Origin: Onthophagus taurus | Lineage: Eukaryota; Arthropoda; Insecta; Coleoptera; Scarabaeidae | Assembly (NCBI RefSeq): GCF_036711975.1 | Contig: NC_091976.1 | Span: forward strand, 12,648,001-12,712,000 | Length of the DNA stretch: 64,000 nt | Direction of reading: 5' to 3' | Shown: positions 45,978-56,030 of the stretch, in pieces | Layout: each line of letters starts with the position of its first letter | Position numbering within the stretch: the first letter of the stretch is position 1 | Made by a program: the position numbers and the translations under genes | Notes under the pieces: model-generated | Database searches by the model: none | What the model was told of the DNA's origin: nothing | What the model saw: the letters and a program-made list of their open reading frames with translations, nothing else

Positions 45978-48040
45978 CAGTGCTAGCGTAAAGTACCCCC
46001 CCCCCCCTTTTTTAACTTCCGAACAGATTGAGATATCAATATGAGCAAAAAAACGTCAGGTTCTATATTTTATCAGCACAAATATTTTCTTATGGAAAAT
46101 TTTGCTATCACTTTTAGTTTTTCCAGAAAATGGATCCACTTTGTTTTTTTAAATGGAACACCTAGTATATTATGGTATTTTCCGAAAGATGAAACCAATA
46201 CGAATCCAACGGTACCTCACAATCAAATATCGGTTTATTAGTTTTTCGCATAAAAATTAAACAAAATGCGGAATTTCGCCGGAAAAACCAAAGTATCTTC
46301 GTCGACTACCTGTCGAAATGCAATCGGCCAGTTAAATGGTGGTCGGTAGGTTAACGGTAGGTATACGCTCGAGCTAAGACGGATTTAAAATTGATAGTTC
46401 CCTTACTTATTTTTGAAGTATATTAAATTTATGAATTAATCATATTTTATCAAAAAATATTTATAAAGAAAAAAATCAAAGTCAATATAAGAAATGAAAT
46501 TTTTTTTATTAAAGATTTTGCCGTATTGGTTGAAAAATTGGCTTAGTGTTGTTATTGAATAATAAAAGAATTTTTTATTTATTAGGAACAAACATTTTTG
46601 TAGTGTTTCCTCTCACACGGCTTAACATGTGATGATCAATATTTTGGCAGACGTCAATAATTTCGTCAATAACACCATAAAAAGAAATCTAAAGGTGTCA
46701 GATCTGGTGATCTTGTTGGCCATTCAATCGGCCCACGTCGACCGATTGGACGGTGGCCATTAAAATTTGTATCAAGATAATTTCGTACCATTGCCACATA
46801 ATGTGGAGGAGCCATTTCAAAATCGTCAGGATTCTGGTGTACAATTTGCAAAAGACTTGGATTAATATCTTCTTCTAATAATCTTAAATACAATTCCGGT
46901 CTAATTTTCGGTTAGGAATATTGGTCTCACGATGTGATTTCCCAATATGCCTGTCCAAACATTTATTTTCTTGGGAAATTGAGTGTTAACTTCACGATAT
47001 TCATGTGGACTAAAATCACTCTAGTAACGTACATTTTGCCGATGCAATTTTCCATCCAAAAAGAAAGTACATTCATCACTGAAACAAATCTAAAAATATT
47101 TCCCCGCCGTTGTTGGACCCACATCACACGTTGATGCGATAGCAGCAGACGACATCATGCACGCATTAACTACTTCTGTTAACATCTGCACTTGTGTGTC
47201 TTCAGAAATCGAACGACGACCAGTTCTTTTGCGGTCCTCGACGCTTCCAGTTTCCAAAAACTTATTTACAAGTTCTCTTAAATATTTTCGACTAATTGGA
47301 TGTTCAGGAAATCGTTCATTAAATTGTCGCTCTGTTTCATGTACATTTCTGTCAGCACGAGGGAATATTAAAATTCCTCCGATTTTGTGCTCTAAACTCC
47401 TTCTAGCCATTTTGATCTCGCTTTTCTTTGGTTATACTTGGTCGGGTAGAATTCCAAGATAGAAATGAAGGACAATATTTGCATGCTGCCTTAAATAGAA
47501 AATTTCAAGGTACCTACAAACTTTAAAATTGTTGTTATGACAATTTTTTCTTAGAAGTTTTAAGAAGAACTTTCTTTTTATCCTTTTCTTGCATTGATTG
47601 TTTCATAAAAACATTCTAAAAGAATTGCCGATTTTAACCCTGCTTAACCCGAGCGTAGACCGACCTTTAACTGACCGTCCACCATTTATCTGGCCCATTG
47701 TATCTCGACAGGTAGTCAACGAAGATGCGTTGGTTTTTCCGGCGAAATTTCGCATTTTGTTTAATATTTATGTAAAAAACTAATAAACCGATATTTGATT
47801 GTGCGGTATCGTTGGATTCGTATTGTTTTATTCTTTCGAAAGATACCATAATATACTGGGTGTTCCATTTAAAAAAACAAAGTTGATCCATTTTCCTTAA
47901 AAACTAAAAGTGATAGCAAAATTTTCCATAAGACAATATTTGTGCTGATAAAATATAGAAACTGACGTTTTTTTGCTCATATTGATATCTCAATCTGTTC
48001 AGAAGTTAAACAGGGGGGGGGTTACTTTACGCTAGCACTG
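45978..48040 (-). mobile_element. Tc1/mariner-type transposon, copy 2
   Basis: It has the same CAGTGCTAGCGTAAAGTA ends as 12710-14897, with TA outside both. It is 2063 bp with the transposase on the minus strand. The C/G homopolymer runs inside the ends have different lengths from copy 1. The two copies are similar over their whole length, so the family is not ancient here. Confidence 0.9.
46590..47410 (-). pseudogene. Mariner-like transposase, broken, copy 2
   Basis: The ATG at 47410 begins MARRSLEHKIGGILIFPRAD. The frame stays open through the helix-turn-helix region and RKRTGRRSISEDTQVQMLTE (missing in copy 1) to about 47090. After frame breaks, 46893-46666 gives LLQIVHQNPDDFEMAPPHYV (the catalytic DGAPPHY motif reads here as FEMAPPHY) and SPDLTPLDFFLWCY. 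It is more complete than copy 1 but still inactive. Confidence 0.85.
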
Positions 48041-48042
48041 TA

Positions 48043-49436
48043 TATCTCATCTTTAAAAAAAAAACAAAAAAATCAAAAACAAAAACGCGCGAATGAGTGT
48101 TCTATGTAAAATTTTATAGAAATATTATTTTATTTGCGGGTCAAGCCCCACCTAGTATGGCATGTGAGATTAATTCACCTAGTGTGCGGAGGGTTAATTA
48201 ATTTCATTAATTGTTCTTAAGTTCATTAATAAGTTCTTAAAAAAATCAAGTTGACAAAATTCCACTTTCAAAAATATCAAAACTATAAATAATAGTACTT
48301 ACTCAATAAAAATTTCGAATAATTTTCTTTCAAAACTTTAAGAGATTGAACAGTAATCATTAAACTAACTTTTCTTAAACTACCAGAAAATGCAATATTT
48401 GTTTGCTATTTCGGACTGTGAGAACAAATTAGTTATAGATAATACACGTAGATAACACGATATTATCAAACTACTTTAAACAATACACCGATACACAGTT
48501 TTTATGTACAATTTTTTTTAAAGAATTTTATCAAAATATGTTTTTCATCAGTCACTGAATCATCGAATATATTTTTAAATTGTCACACCTATAATTAAAT
48601 AAAAAATATTTATTTTAATACAAAACAGTTTTCAAACAGTATCGATATTTGAGTACAACTTGAAATAGACACTTGAACTACAACGTATAAATTTATTTAA
48701 GTTTAATATTTTTATTAAAAAAAATAGTTTGTTTATTTCATTCATATTTCATCGTTCAAATTTAATTTTCTGTATTGTTATCGTTCGTTCAAGTTTCGGA
48801 AAACTCAGTTTCTGTTTAACAGTCGTACAAGTATTGTTAAACTCTCATTTTCTCTATATACAGTGTGCTTGTAAAGTAGCGCATATAGGCGATAAAATCA
48901 TTATAAACGGTTTATAGAAAAATCCCTGAAACGGATCTAAAGATTTAAATTTTTTACAATTTTTTGGTGTAGATTTTAAATTTTTTTCGCCATGTTTAAA
49001 TGAGTTATGACGTCAGCGATATTTTTTTTTCACATGGTAATCCCCCATTTTTATTACGGAATAACTTGTAAAAAATTTAAAATTTGGTTAAATCTTAGTA
49101 AATCTTGATAATAATCATCCGTTTCAATCCGTTTTATTGATTTTATGTCTCATATTTTTCGTGCTACGTGTGTGCAATTTCTTAAGAGTTTTCAATTTTC
49201 TTTAAATCGTTCAATAGTGTAAAAATAAAAATTAATATAAATATTAAAATTAAATATTTTATTAGACAATGTTTTGATAAAAGCTTTCGAATTATGTCAA
49301 TTTTAACTAGTGATCAAAAAACTAGTGGTTTAAAAAAAATTAAGTTGGAAATTTTGTTAGTCAAATTCATATTTCAAATGTCATGTTGATCCGACAAGTA
49401 CTTTTAGAGATATTAGGCCGGTTCCATACTTAATGA
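48043..49436. other. AT-rich intergenic stretch
   Basis: No supportable gene. Near 48860 a MITE-like opening (TACAGTGTGCTTGTAAAGTA) appears without a visible partner end. Confidence 0.35.
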
Positions 49437-49865
49437 ATCTGTTAATACCTTGTATGTTTTAAATGGAATGATATAGTTTTTATTGGGTGTTCTGATTCTA
49501 CATATAAAAATATGTTGATTTTGATAAGACATGTTGATGGGTGTTATTGTTATCATAAATTGGAAAATGTTATTCTTATTGTGTAATCTACTAACACAAA
49601 AAAAAACTATAAATAACTTTAAACCTCCTGTAAATCTTCTGTACATGTCCCTATACCTATCAGTTGCAGGTTTTGAGATATTACGGAATTAATCAAAATC
49701 ATGCAAAGAATGGCAGATTTTGTTTATTTTTTTCATTAGTAGGATATGAAATAAGAATAACATTTTCCAAATTATAACAACCATAACACCCATCAACAAG
49801 TCTTATCAAAGTCAACATATTTTTGTATGTAGAATCAGAACACGCAATAAAAACTACTTCAAGAG
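49437..49865. mobile_element. Palindromic MITE-like sequence
   Basis: 49470-49585 (for example GTTGATGGGTGTTATTGTTA) is repeated in reverse complement at 49745-49860. The middle 49590-49740 does not pair. Ends are not sharply defined and no target duplication is obvious. Noncoding. Confidence 0.6.
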
Positions 49866-50199
49866 TCAGGCAGCGATTTCAGAATCAGCAATTTAGGAAT
49901 AAAAACACTTCTAAATCCAACGGTATCAGAATACCGTTACAATTTATAAAGAATTTAACAAACTTCTTGGAATTAAAAGAAATAATAAAAAATTATATTA
50001 AAATAAAAATGGTGCTTTACAACATCCCTCCCTCCTTAACTTCGAAAATTGTACCTTGGATTGGTGCAATTTTCGCCAGTACTTGAACTACGAAAATTAC
50101 TCATTTCTAAACACTAGTGTCGGGCGGATTCACAGTTTTGGTTAACAATTTAGGATTATATTATAGCAATAATATGTAGTTGTCGTAGGTATTTATATT

Positions 50200-50520
50200 A
50201 CTGGATAATATTAAAATACTTTTTTTTCAAGGACAGGTACGTTAACAGCAATTTTAAATTTAACGGAGGAATATAGTTAACAGAAATGGTGCTGCTATAT
50301 GTATTATCAGAGTTTAATATCATAGAAGTCGTGTAAACTGAACAATTTGGTTGAATTTGTAAGATGCCTGCGCCATTTAAGAGGGTTGAAAATCGTTTAT
50401 TGAATAGTGTACAATAGATATCTATATTATCAGAAAATGCTATAACATATAACCATGAATTTAGTAAAGCCAATTGTAAAAACATAGATTTCTTAAATTC
50501 AACAATGACAGATGAGCCGT
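50200..50520 (-). pseudogene. Insect env-like fragment (errantivirus type)
   Basis: The frame 50605-50198 contains LNSWLYVIAFSDNIDIYCTL, then LLNGAGILQIQPNCSVYTTS, a pattern (C, G-GIL-L-P-C) seen near the end of the ectodomain in errantivirus envelope proteins related to baculovirus F. Its first 40 residues are actually read from the hairpin repeat at 50510-50600 and do not belong to it. No membrane anchor follows. The assignment rests on a short pattern and is tentative. Confidence 0.4.
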
Positions 50521-51995
50521 TAAAATTGTGGCATGTCCGCAGTGACGGACCAGCCACAAACGAAACTGCTTCTCTTCCGAATAACACATAGTATTTTTTC
50601 TTCAAACATTTTTTTTAAATTTTTTTATGTTATGGCGCTAAAGTGAAATTTACTTTAGCGCCATAACGCTGAAGTACTTTTTTGCTATGTTGATCTTACC
50701 AACCGTCGTTATGGTTGGCGATAATAGTATATTGTTTTATATGGAAGAGAAGCAGTGCTTTTTATGGCGTGGTCTGTCGCTTAGCGACGAACGCAGTGAG
50801 TCGCTAATGACAGATGAGCCGTTAAAATTGTGGCGTGTCCGACAGTTTGCCGGACGAACGAAGTGAGTCCGGCAATGACGGACCAGCCACAAACGAATCT
50901 GCTTCTCTTCCGAATAAAACATAGTATTTTTTCTTCAAACGTTGCAAATAATTGCAATATAAATTTTAATAAATTTAATAAAATGACAATTAACTTATTT
51001 TCCAATACGGCGCTAAAGTGACATGTGCTTCAGCGCTATGGCGCTAAAGTGAAATTTACTTTAGCGCCATAACGCTGAAGTACTTTTTTGCTATGTTGAT
51101 CTTACCAACCGTCGTTATGCAACAATGACTTACTTCTACCGCGAGTAAACACGACAACAAAGTTGTCATTTAATGACGTTTGAAGAAAATAGTATATTGT
51201 TTTATATGGAAGAGAAGCAGTGCTTTTTATGGCGTGGTCTGTCGCTTAGCGACGAACGCAGTGAGTCGCTAATGACAGATGAGCCGTTAAAATTGTGGCG
51301 TGTCCGACAGTTTGCCGGACGAACGAAGTGAGTCCGGCAATGACGGACCAGCCACAAACGAATCTGCTTCTCTTCCGAATAAAACATAGTATTTTTTCTT
51401 CAAACGTTGCAAATAATACGGCGCTAAAGTGAAATGTTCTTCAGCGCTATGGCGCTAAAGTGAAATTTACTTTAGCGCCATAACGCTGAAGTACTTTTTT
51501 GCTATGTTGATCTTACCAACCGTCGTTATGCAACAATGACTTACTTCTACCGCGAGTAAACACGACAACAAAGTTGTCATTTAATGACGTTTGAAGAAAA
51601 AGTACTTTATGTACTTTAAGTACTTTATGGCGTTAAAGTAAATTTCACTTTAGCGCCATAGCGCTGAAGCACATGTCACTTTAGCGCCGTATTGGAAAAT
51701 AAGTTAATTGTCATTTTATTAAATTTATTAAAATTTATGTATATTGCAATTATTTGCAACGTTTGAAGAAAAAATACTATGTTTTATTCGGAAGAGAAGC
51801 AGATTCGTTTGTGGCTGGTCCGTCATTGCCGGACTCACTTCGTTCGTCCGGCAAACTGTCGGACACGCCACAATTTTAACGGCTCATCTGTCATTAGCGA
51901 CTCACTGCGTTCGTCGCTAAGCGACAGACCACGCCATAAAAAGCACTGCTTCTCTTCCATATAAAACAATATACTATTACCTGCCGCTAATTGCT
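50520..51995. repeat. Cluster of paired hairpins in direct and inverted copies
   Basis: A unit of about 215 bases, running from ATAGTATATTGTTTTATATG to AAAACATAGTATTTTTTCTT, occurs at about 50725-50940 and 51189-51405 (same direction) and at 51770-51978 (inverted), with a partial copy at 50515-50605. Each unit has two hairpins with different stems but nearly the same loop (GAACGCAGTGA and GAACGAAGTGA). Between units lie copies of a perfect palindrome TATGGCGCTAAAGTG/CACTTTAGCGCCATA and of AACAATGACTTACTTCTACC. The 61-residue ORFs seen in each unit are by-products of the hairpins. The element type is unknown to me. Confidence 0.75.
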
Positions 51996-52011
51996 GTCAA
52001 TTAGAAAAAAT

Positions 52012-52088
52012 GCGGTTGAACAGCTGGATTTGAACCCGGTACCTTCTGTATGAAAGCGCACTTCCCTCTCCACTATACTACCGACCTT
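52012..52088 (-). ncRNA. tRNA-like module with pol III A and B boxes (SINE head or decayed tRNA)
   Basis: On the minus strand TAGTATAGTGG fits the A box (TRGYNNARNNG) and GGTTCAAATCC fits the B box (GWTCRANNC) at tRNA-like spacing. The D-arm region resembles tRNA-Asp (TAGTATAGTGG), but the T stem pairs poorly and no clean acceptor stem closes. It is therefore a tRNA pseudogene or a tRNA-derived SINE head rather than a working tRNA. It lies directly beside the hairpin cluster. Confidence 0.45.
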
Positions 52089-52426
52089 TGATACATAGTG
52101 CAACTTTACCGAGCTATATTAACAAAACAAATCGTTTGTCACATGTCATAATATTGGTTAAATATTATAATATCTTCATATCGTTAAATTTTGCGGTTGG
52201 CGATAAAATGTTGTATGCAACACTGTTAAGAAAATACACACAAAAAAATGTTAAGAAAATATTAGAAATGCAAACGGGAAAATTTGAAACACTTATAAAT
52301 GTCAATTAAAGTTCGGGTGAAAAACTGTCAAATAAAGAAAATGAAATATAAACGTCTTACAGTTCTTGTAGAATCTTTTAGTGGTTGTTCAAACAGAAAA
52401 TAAAAGTCGAAACACTTTTAACGAAC

Positions 52427-52964
52427 TGTTACCACCCCCGAGCGTGAGGTGGTAAGAGGCCCCCGAGTATATTCTCGGAGAAGGGTATTCTCCTCGGGTC
52501 CACTCTTTATAGGAGCCTCGTAACGTGGTTAAGTGTGTCAAAAGACAATGGGGAAAGGATCAAGCGGCGGATGTCAATAAACAAAATACAAAAGATCAAT
52601 AAAAACTTTGAATTAATTAATGAGATACTTTAATTTAATTTCTTTTAAACGCAAATAAAATAAACAAAAAAAAAAAAAACAGTAATTATTTCTATCTCGT
52701 ACTCACATAATGGTTTTTGGGTTGATTGACACCTTTTTCTTCTCTACTTTCTTCTCTTATTTTTCTCTTTTAATTTCTTTTAGTCTTTTTCCACTTTTCA
52801 TTCCCACACTTTACCCATGCCTCTACTCTAACTCTCGACCACACTCTCTCTAACTTCTTCTGTCTGCCTGCTCTTTTCGCGAGTCCCTCATCCGTTGTCC
52901 CCACTCCCAAAATATTTCTGTACTTCCCCGAATTAAATATAGATATCTTTTCTGACTTGTTACA
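52427..52964 (-). repeat. 3' LTR of the retrovirus-like element
   Basis: Begins TGTTACCACCCCCGAGCGTG and ends TTGTTACA in plus-strand reading. It is identical to 62412-62949 except one base. Flanked on the left by the target copy GAAC. Confidence 0.95.
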
Positions 52965-52966
52965 TT

Positions 52967-52980
52967 ACTCCCCCCTTTAA
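52967..52980 (-). other. Polypurine tract
   Basis: The minus strand reads AAAGGGGGGAG immediately upstream of the 3' LTR, the expected primer for plus-strand DNA synthesis. Confidence 0.8.
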
Positions 52981-53899
52981 TTAAGATGTTGGTTACGCAT
53001 TACCAACAACTTATTTAAAAAGAAAACAGAAATATTTTGTATAATCCAAGTGTCAATCAACAATTTTATCAAAAATCCAATACATAATTAAACATCAAAA
53101 TAAACTTAACTCTATTACAAAAAGAAATTGAAATATTTTTTTTTTTCTTATAAAGTACATATATGTTTATAAAACTAATGCCTTAAATACTCATCAACAT
53201 GGTCATCAACATGTTATCAATACTCGTTTACGTTTTTACCCAAACAATATATCTATTCAAGATTTTTTTTTTTTCTTCATTGTAGAGCATCATCGTTACT
53301 ATTAGTGTTAACTGGCTGTGTCAACTACAGTTGTAACTTAATTTTCGCTTTTCTTCATAACATATACATATATATTGTTTTGTTTGTTTTTTCTTTCTTT
53401 TCTTTACTTTTTAATATATATGTATTTTTTTCTTTCTTTCGAAGTTTTGTGGTAATTTTTTTTTTTCTTTTCCTGTCTTTACTTTTTCTGTATCGTTTTC
53501 CATACGACATGCCCGATAACTAACAGCTTCATCCTTCGTAGTTGTTTTTTTTTTAATCCATTCTAAGGAAAGGAAGGCGTTTCCTTTTCATTTCCCAGCA
53601 TTTTTTTTTCTTTTTCGGAGAATTATTTTGATAAGATATATTGCGTTATTCAATATGCAAACCTTTGTTTAAATCAAAACTTTTCATTCATAAATTTAAA
53701 AAATTTTTAACAACTCAAAAAAAAAACTATTCGAAACTTATTACCTCCACATGGTGATGAGTATCAAACTTTCTTAACTTTCTCTTAATGAATTATTATT
53801 TTTTTTTTCCTTTTTCATAACAATAACTTCTTAACCTAATTACAGACAATAAGAGTGTCTTTGTGTTACAAACACGTAACGACATATTTAATCGAAAAT
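52981..53899 (-). other. Noncoding 3' region between env and the 3' LTR
   Basis: About 900 bases, very rich in T and C on the plus strand (A and G on the RNA strand), with many T runs. The ORF 53305-53523 (plus) is low-complexity and not a gene. It may hold packaging, splicing or transport signals, but none can be named from sequence. Confidence 0.5.
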
Positions 53900-55879
53900 T
53901 CATGGCGTCTCTTGTACAATATGGATTTCCGGATACATCACTTTACTGCTATGGGGTGCTGTAGGTTGAACAGAATGACCATCTTGTACTCGTGCAAAAT
54001 CTTCCTGGTTCTCTGGATCTGATACTTTGTGATTATAACTTCGATGTAAAAACCATGAAGTTAAAGTCGTCCAAAAACTGGCAATAATCGAAAATCCGCA
54101 TCCCAGAGCCTGGTATAAAACAAAACCATTTAAAATTACTGAACAAATATATTTTAGGATGATAAATGCTATGTATATTCCCATAAATCCTGACATAAAA
54201 ATCCCAATATCGGTAAACCAACCCCAAGCATAACTTAGTGTCGACTTAGCGATTCGTTTAATTTCTTTTGAACTAAATAATTTTGTTGTGTCGTACTGGT
54301 TTGAATCATCAGTTCTACCTGCAACCCGATTGACTAAAAATGAGGTAATTGCATCACGCTCGGATCCAAACAGAAAATTATGTTGAATCTTATCAATTTC
54401 ATTTTGAGTATACAATCCTCCACTTCCCAAATTTCGAATAGGACTAAATTTTATATTATTTTCATCGTTAATTTCTAAAGAAGCTGGAGAATTATACACT
54501 GTGGGATATGGACTAAATCCTACCCATCGGTTCTCTATGTAAAATAGTGAAGGAGCTACCGGAGAGCACATTATCTCTTCGGCATGCTCTTGCACTACAT
54601 GTGTGATTGGAGCCATAAATAATGACTCATTGTTATTAACCAGTATCGGCAATTCATTATAGCATTTATCAACCCTTCGCACTTCTGCGATTTTTGGTTC
54701 ACATTTAATGATGTATAAAACTTCCCCTAAAACCCTTCCCATATACCCCAGAGAAGTCTTGAAAATACTGGCAATAGCATTTGTATTTAAAGGTGCCATC
54801 AACAATCTATTTCTCAATACTTCTCTCTTTATTAAACATCTTCGATATACTGCTTGAACATGTAACTCTCTAAACAATAATTTTGACGAAATTTCAATAT
54901 ACATAAATTTTGAATTAACATATGTCAACAGATTTATATTATTGACGTCATGAGTTTTAGAATTTAAATGATAAAAAGCATTTTTAGATTTTGTTACTAG
55001 TAATCGAGGATGTTCGGTAACCCAAACCTCATAGTTACATACAATACCCTTCCTTAGTAGATTCAATGCAAAGATGTATTCGTCTTGCTCAACAACCAAA
55101 TAATTTTCAACTGTATCCTGACTACTTACTGAAACTTCTGTTCCAATACCTTCATAAATAATTGAATATTGCCGTTTCTTACAAGCTCCTTGTTCTATTT
55201 CATCCCAAATAGTTTCAACTGCTTCAACATCCATACAGTATCCATCTACAAATGGACATGTAACTCCTCCCATCAATGATATTTCATTAGAATCCAAAGC
55301 GATAGTGGCATAATATTCTTTTAACATAAATGTAACAGCTGCAGTAACAACTACCCTAGACCATGTCTGACCATTTTCTGTATAAACTGTTCCTTCACAA
55401 TCTCCGTTCATAGATAACTTCCCAGCAACGGTAATTGATGCAGATGTTGTGGCATTTACTTTTATATTAGAAATAACATTCCCTGAATATCCTATATAAG
55501 TACCAGTATTATGAAGTTTTCGACACTCATCTCGTCCAATTGGCCTGATGGTTTTCATCAACCCTTGGTGGACATCACTAACATGACTATTCATACCACA
55601 ATATCTTATCAACCGTGTTACTTCTATAAGACAAGTTTTTACTTTTATTTTGGAATAGTCATTTTTCTGAATCACTCGGACATTTATTTTCTTCTCGGTG
55701 TAGTTTGTTTGCGGAGATGGACAGGGTGCCACATCGTGAAGCGACACTGCTGTAATGTTGGTAGATGGTCCCCGACAATCGTATACAATTAAACCCTTTA
55801 TATACATCCCCGTAAAAATCAGTAGCCAACTAGTTAAATAGAACCTGAAAATATATATTTTATTAATGTATTCAAACAA
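53900..55879 (-). CDS. env: Envelope glycoprotein resembling chuvirus-group G proteins
   Basis: 659 residues, intact. An N-terminal hydrophobic signal (about residues 11-33, FYLTSWLLIFTGMYIKGLIV) leads to an ectodomain opening with YDCRGPSTNITAVSLHDVAP, followed by CGMNSHVS (about 94-101) and SITVAGKLSMNGDC. Two adjacent hydrophobic segments (about 558-584 and 585-612) anchor it, with a 47-residue tail. The ordered cysteines and these motifs resemble the surface glycoproteins of the chuvirus group of negative-strand RNA viruses, which insect LTR elements are known to have captured. It does not look like the baculovirus-F-type errantivirus envelope. Its role would be attachment and membrane fusion. 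It starts 151 bases after pol and would need a spliced RNA. Family assignment is from remembered patterns, not a search. Confidence 0.75.
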   Translation of the reverse strand: MFEYINKIYIFRFYLTSWLLIFTGMYIKGLIVYDCRGPSTNITAVSLHDVAPCPSPQTNYTEKKINVRVIQKNDYSKIKVKTCLIEVTRLIRYCGMNSHVSDVHQGLMKTIRPIGRDECRKLHNTGTYIGYSGNVISNIKVNATTSASITVAGKLSMNGDCEGTVYTENGQTWSRVVVTAAVTFMLKEYYATIALDSNEISLMGGVTCPFVDGYCMDVEAVETIWDEIEQGACKKRQYSIIYEGIGTEVSVSSQDTVENYLVVEQDEYIFALNLLRKGIVCNYEVWVTEHPRLLVTKSKNAFYHLNSKTHDVNNINLLTYVNSKFMYIEISSKLLFRELHVQAVYRRCLIKREVLRNRLLMAPLNTNAIASIFKTSLGYMGRVLGEVLYIIKCEPKIAEVRRVDKCYNELPILVNNNESLFMAPITHVVQEHAEEIMCSPVAPSLFYIENRWVGFSPYPTVYNSPASLEINDENNIKFSPIRNLGSGGLYTQNEIDKIQHNFLFGSERDAITSFLVNRVAGRTDDSNQYDTTKLFSSKEIKRIAKSTLSYAWGWFTDIGIFMSGFMGIYIAFIILKYICSVILNGFVLYQALGCGFSIIASFWTTLTSWFLHRSYNHKVSDPENQEDFARVQDGHSVQPTAPHSSKVMYPEIHIVQETP

Positions 55880-56030
55880 TTATACTCCTATAAATCTATA
55901 AATCCCAAGAAAACGTATTATATCTATGTATTAATATTCGAAGCCTTAACAATATACTATGTCTAGATAGATAAAACCTTATTAATAATAATCAATGAAA
56001 ACAACCAACAAAATGTATACATAAAAATTA

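Noticed and set aside
50737..51964. A 61-residue ORF found identically three times (50737-50922, 51202-51387, 51779-51964)
   Set aside because: It is read through the paired hairpins. Its identity follows from the repeat copies, and it has no protein-like features. The hairpins explain it better.
52012..52088. Functional tRNA gene
   Set aside because: A and B boxes are good but the T stem pairs at only about three of five positions and no acceptor stem closes.
53305..53523. Plus-strand ORF of 72 residues in the env 3' region
   Set aside because: Composed almost only of Phe, Leu, Ser and Tyr from pyrimidine runs; chance frame.
53900..55879. Envelope as a standard errantivirus (baculovirus F-type) protein
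   Set aside because: The cysteine pattern and motifs do not fit, whereas the chuvirus-group pattern does; the fragment at 50200-50520 is a better candidate for the F-type.
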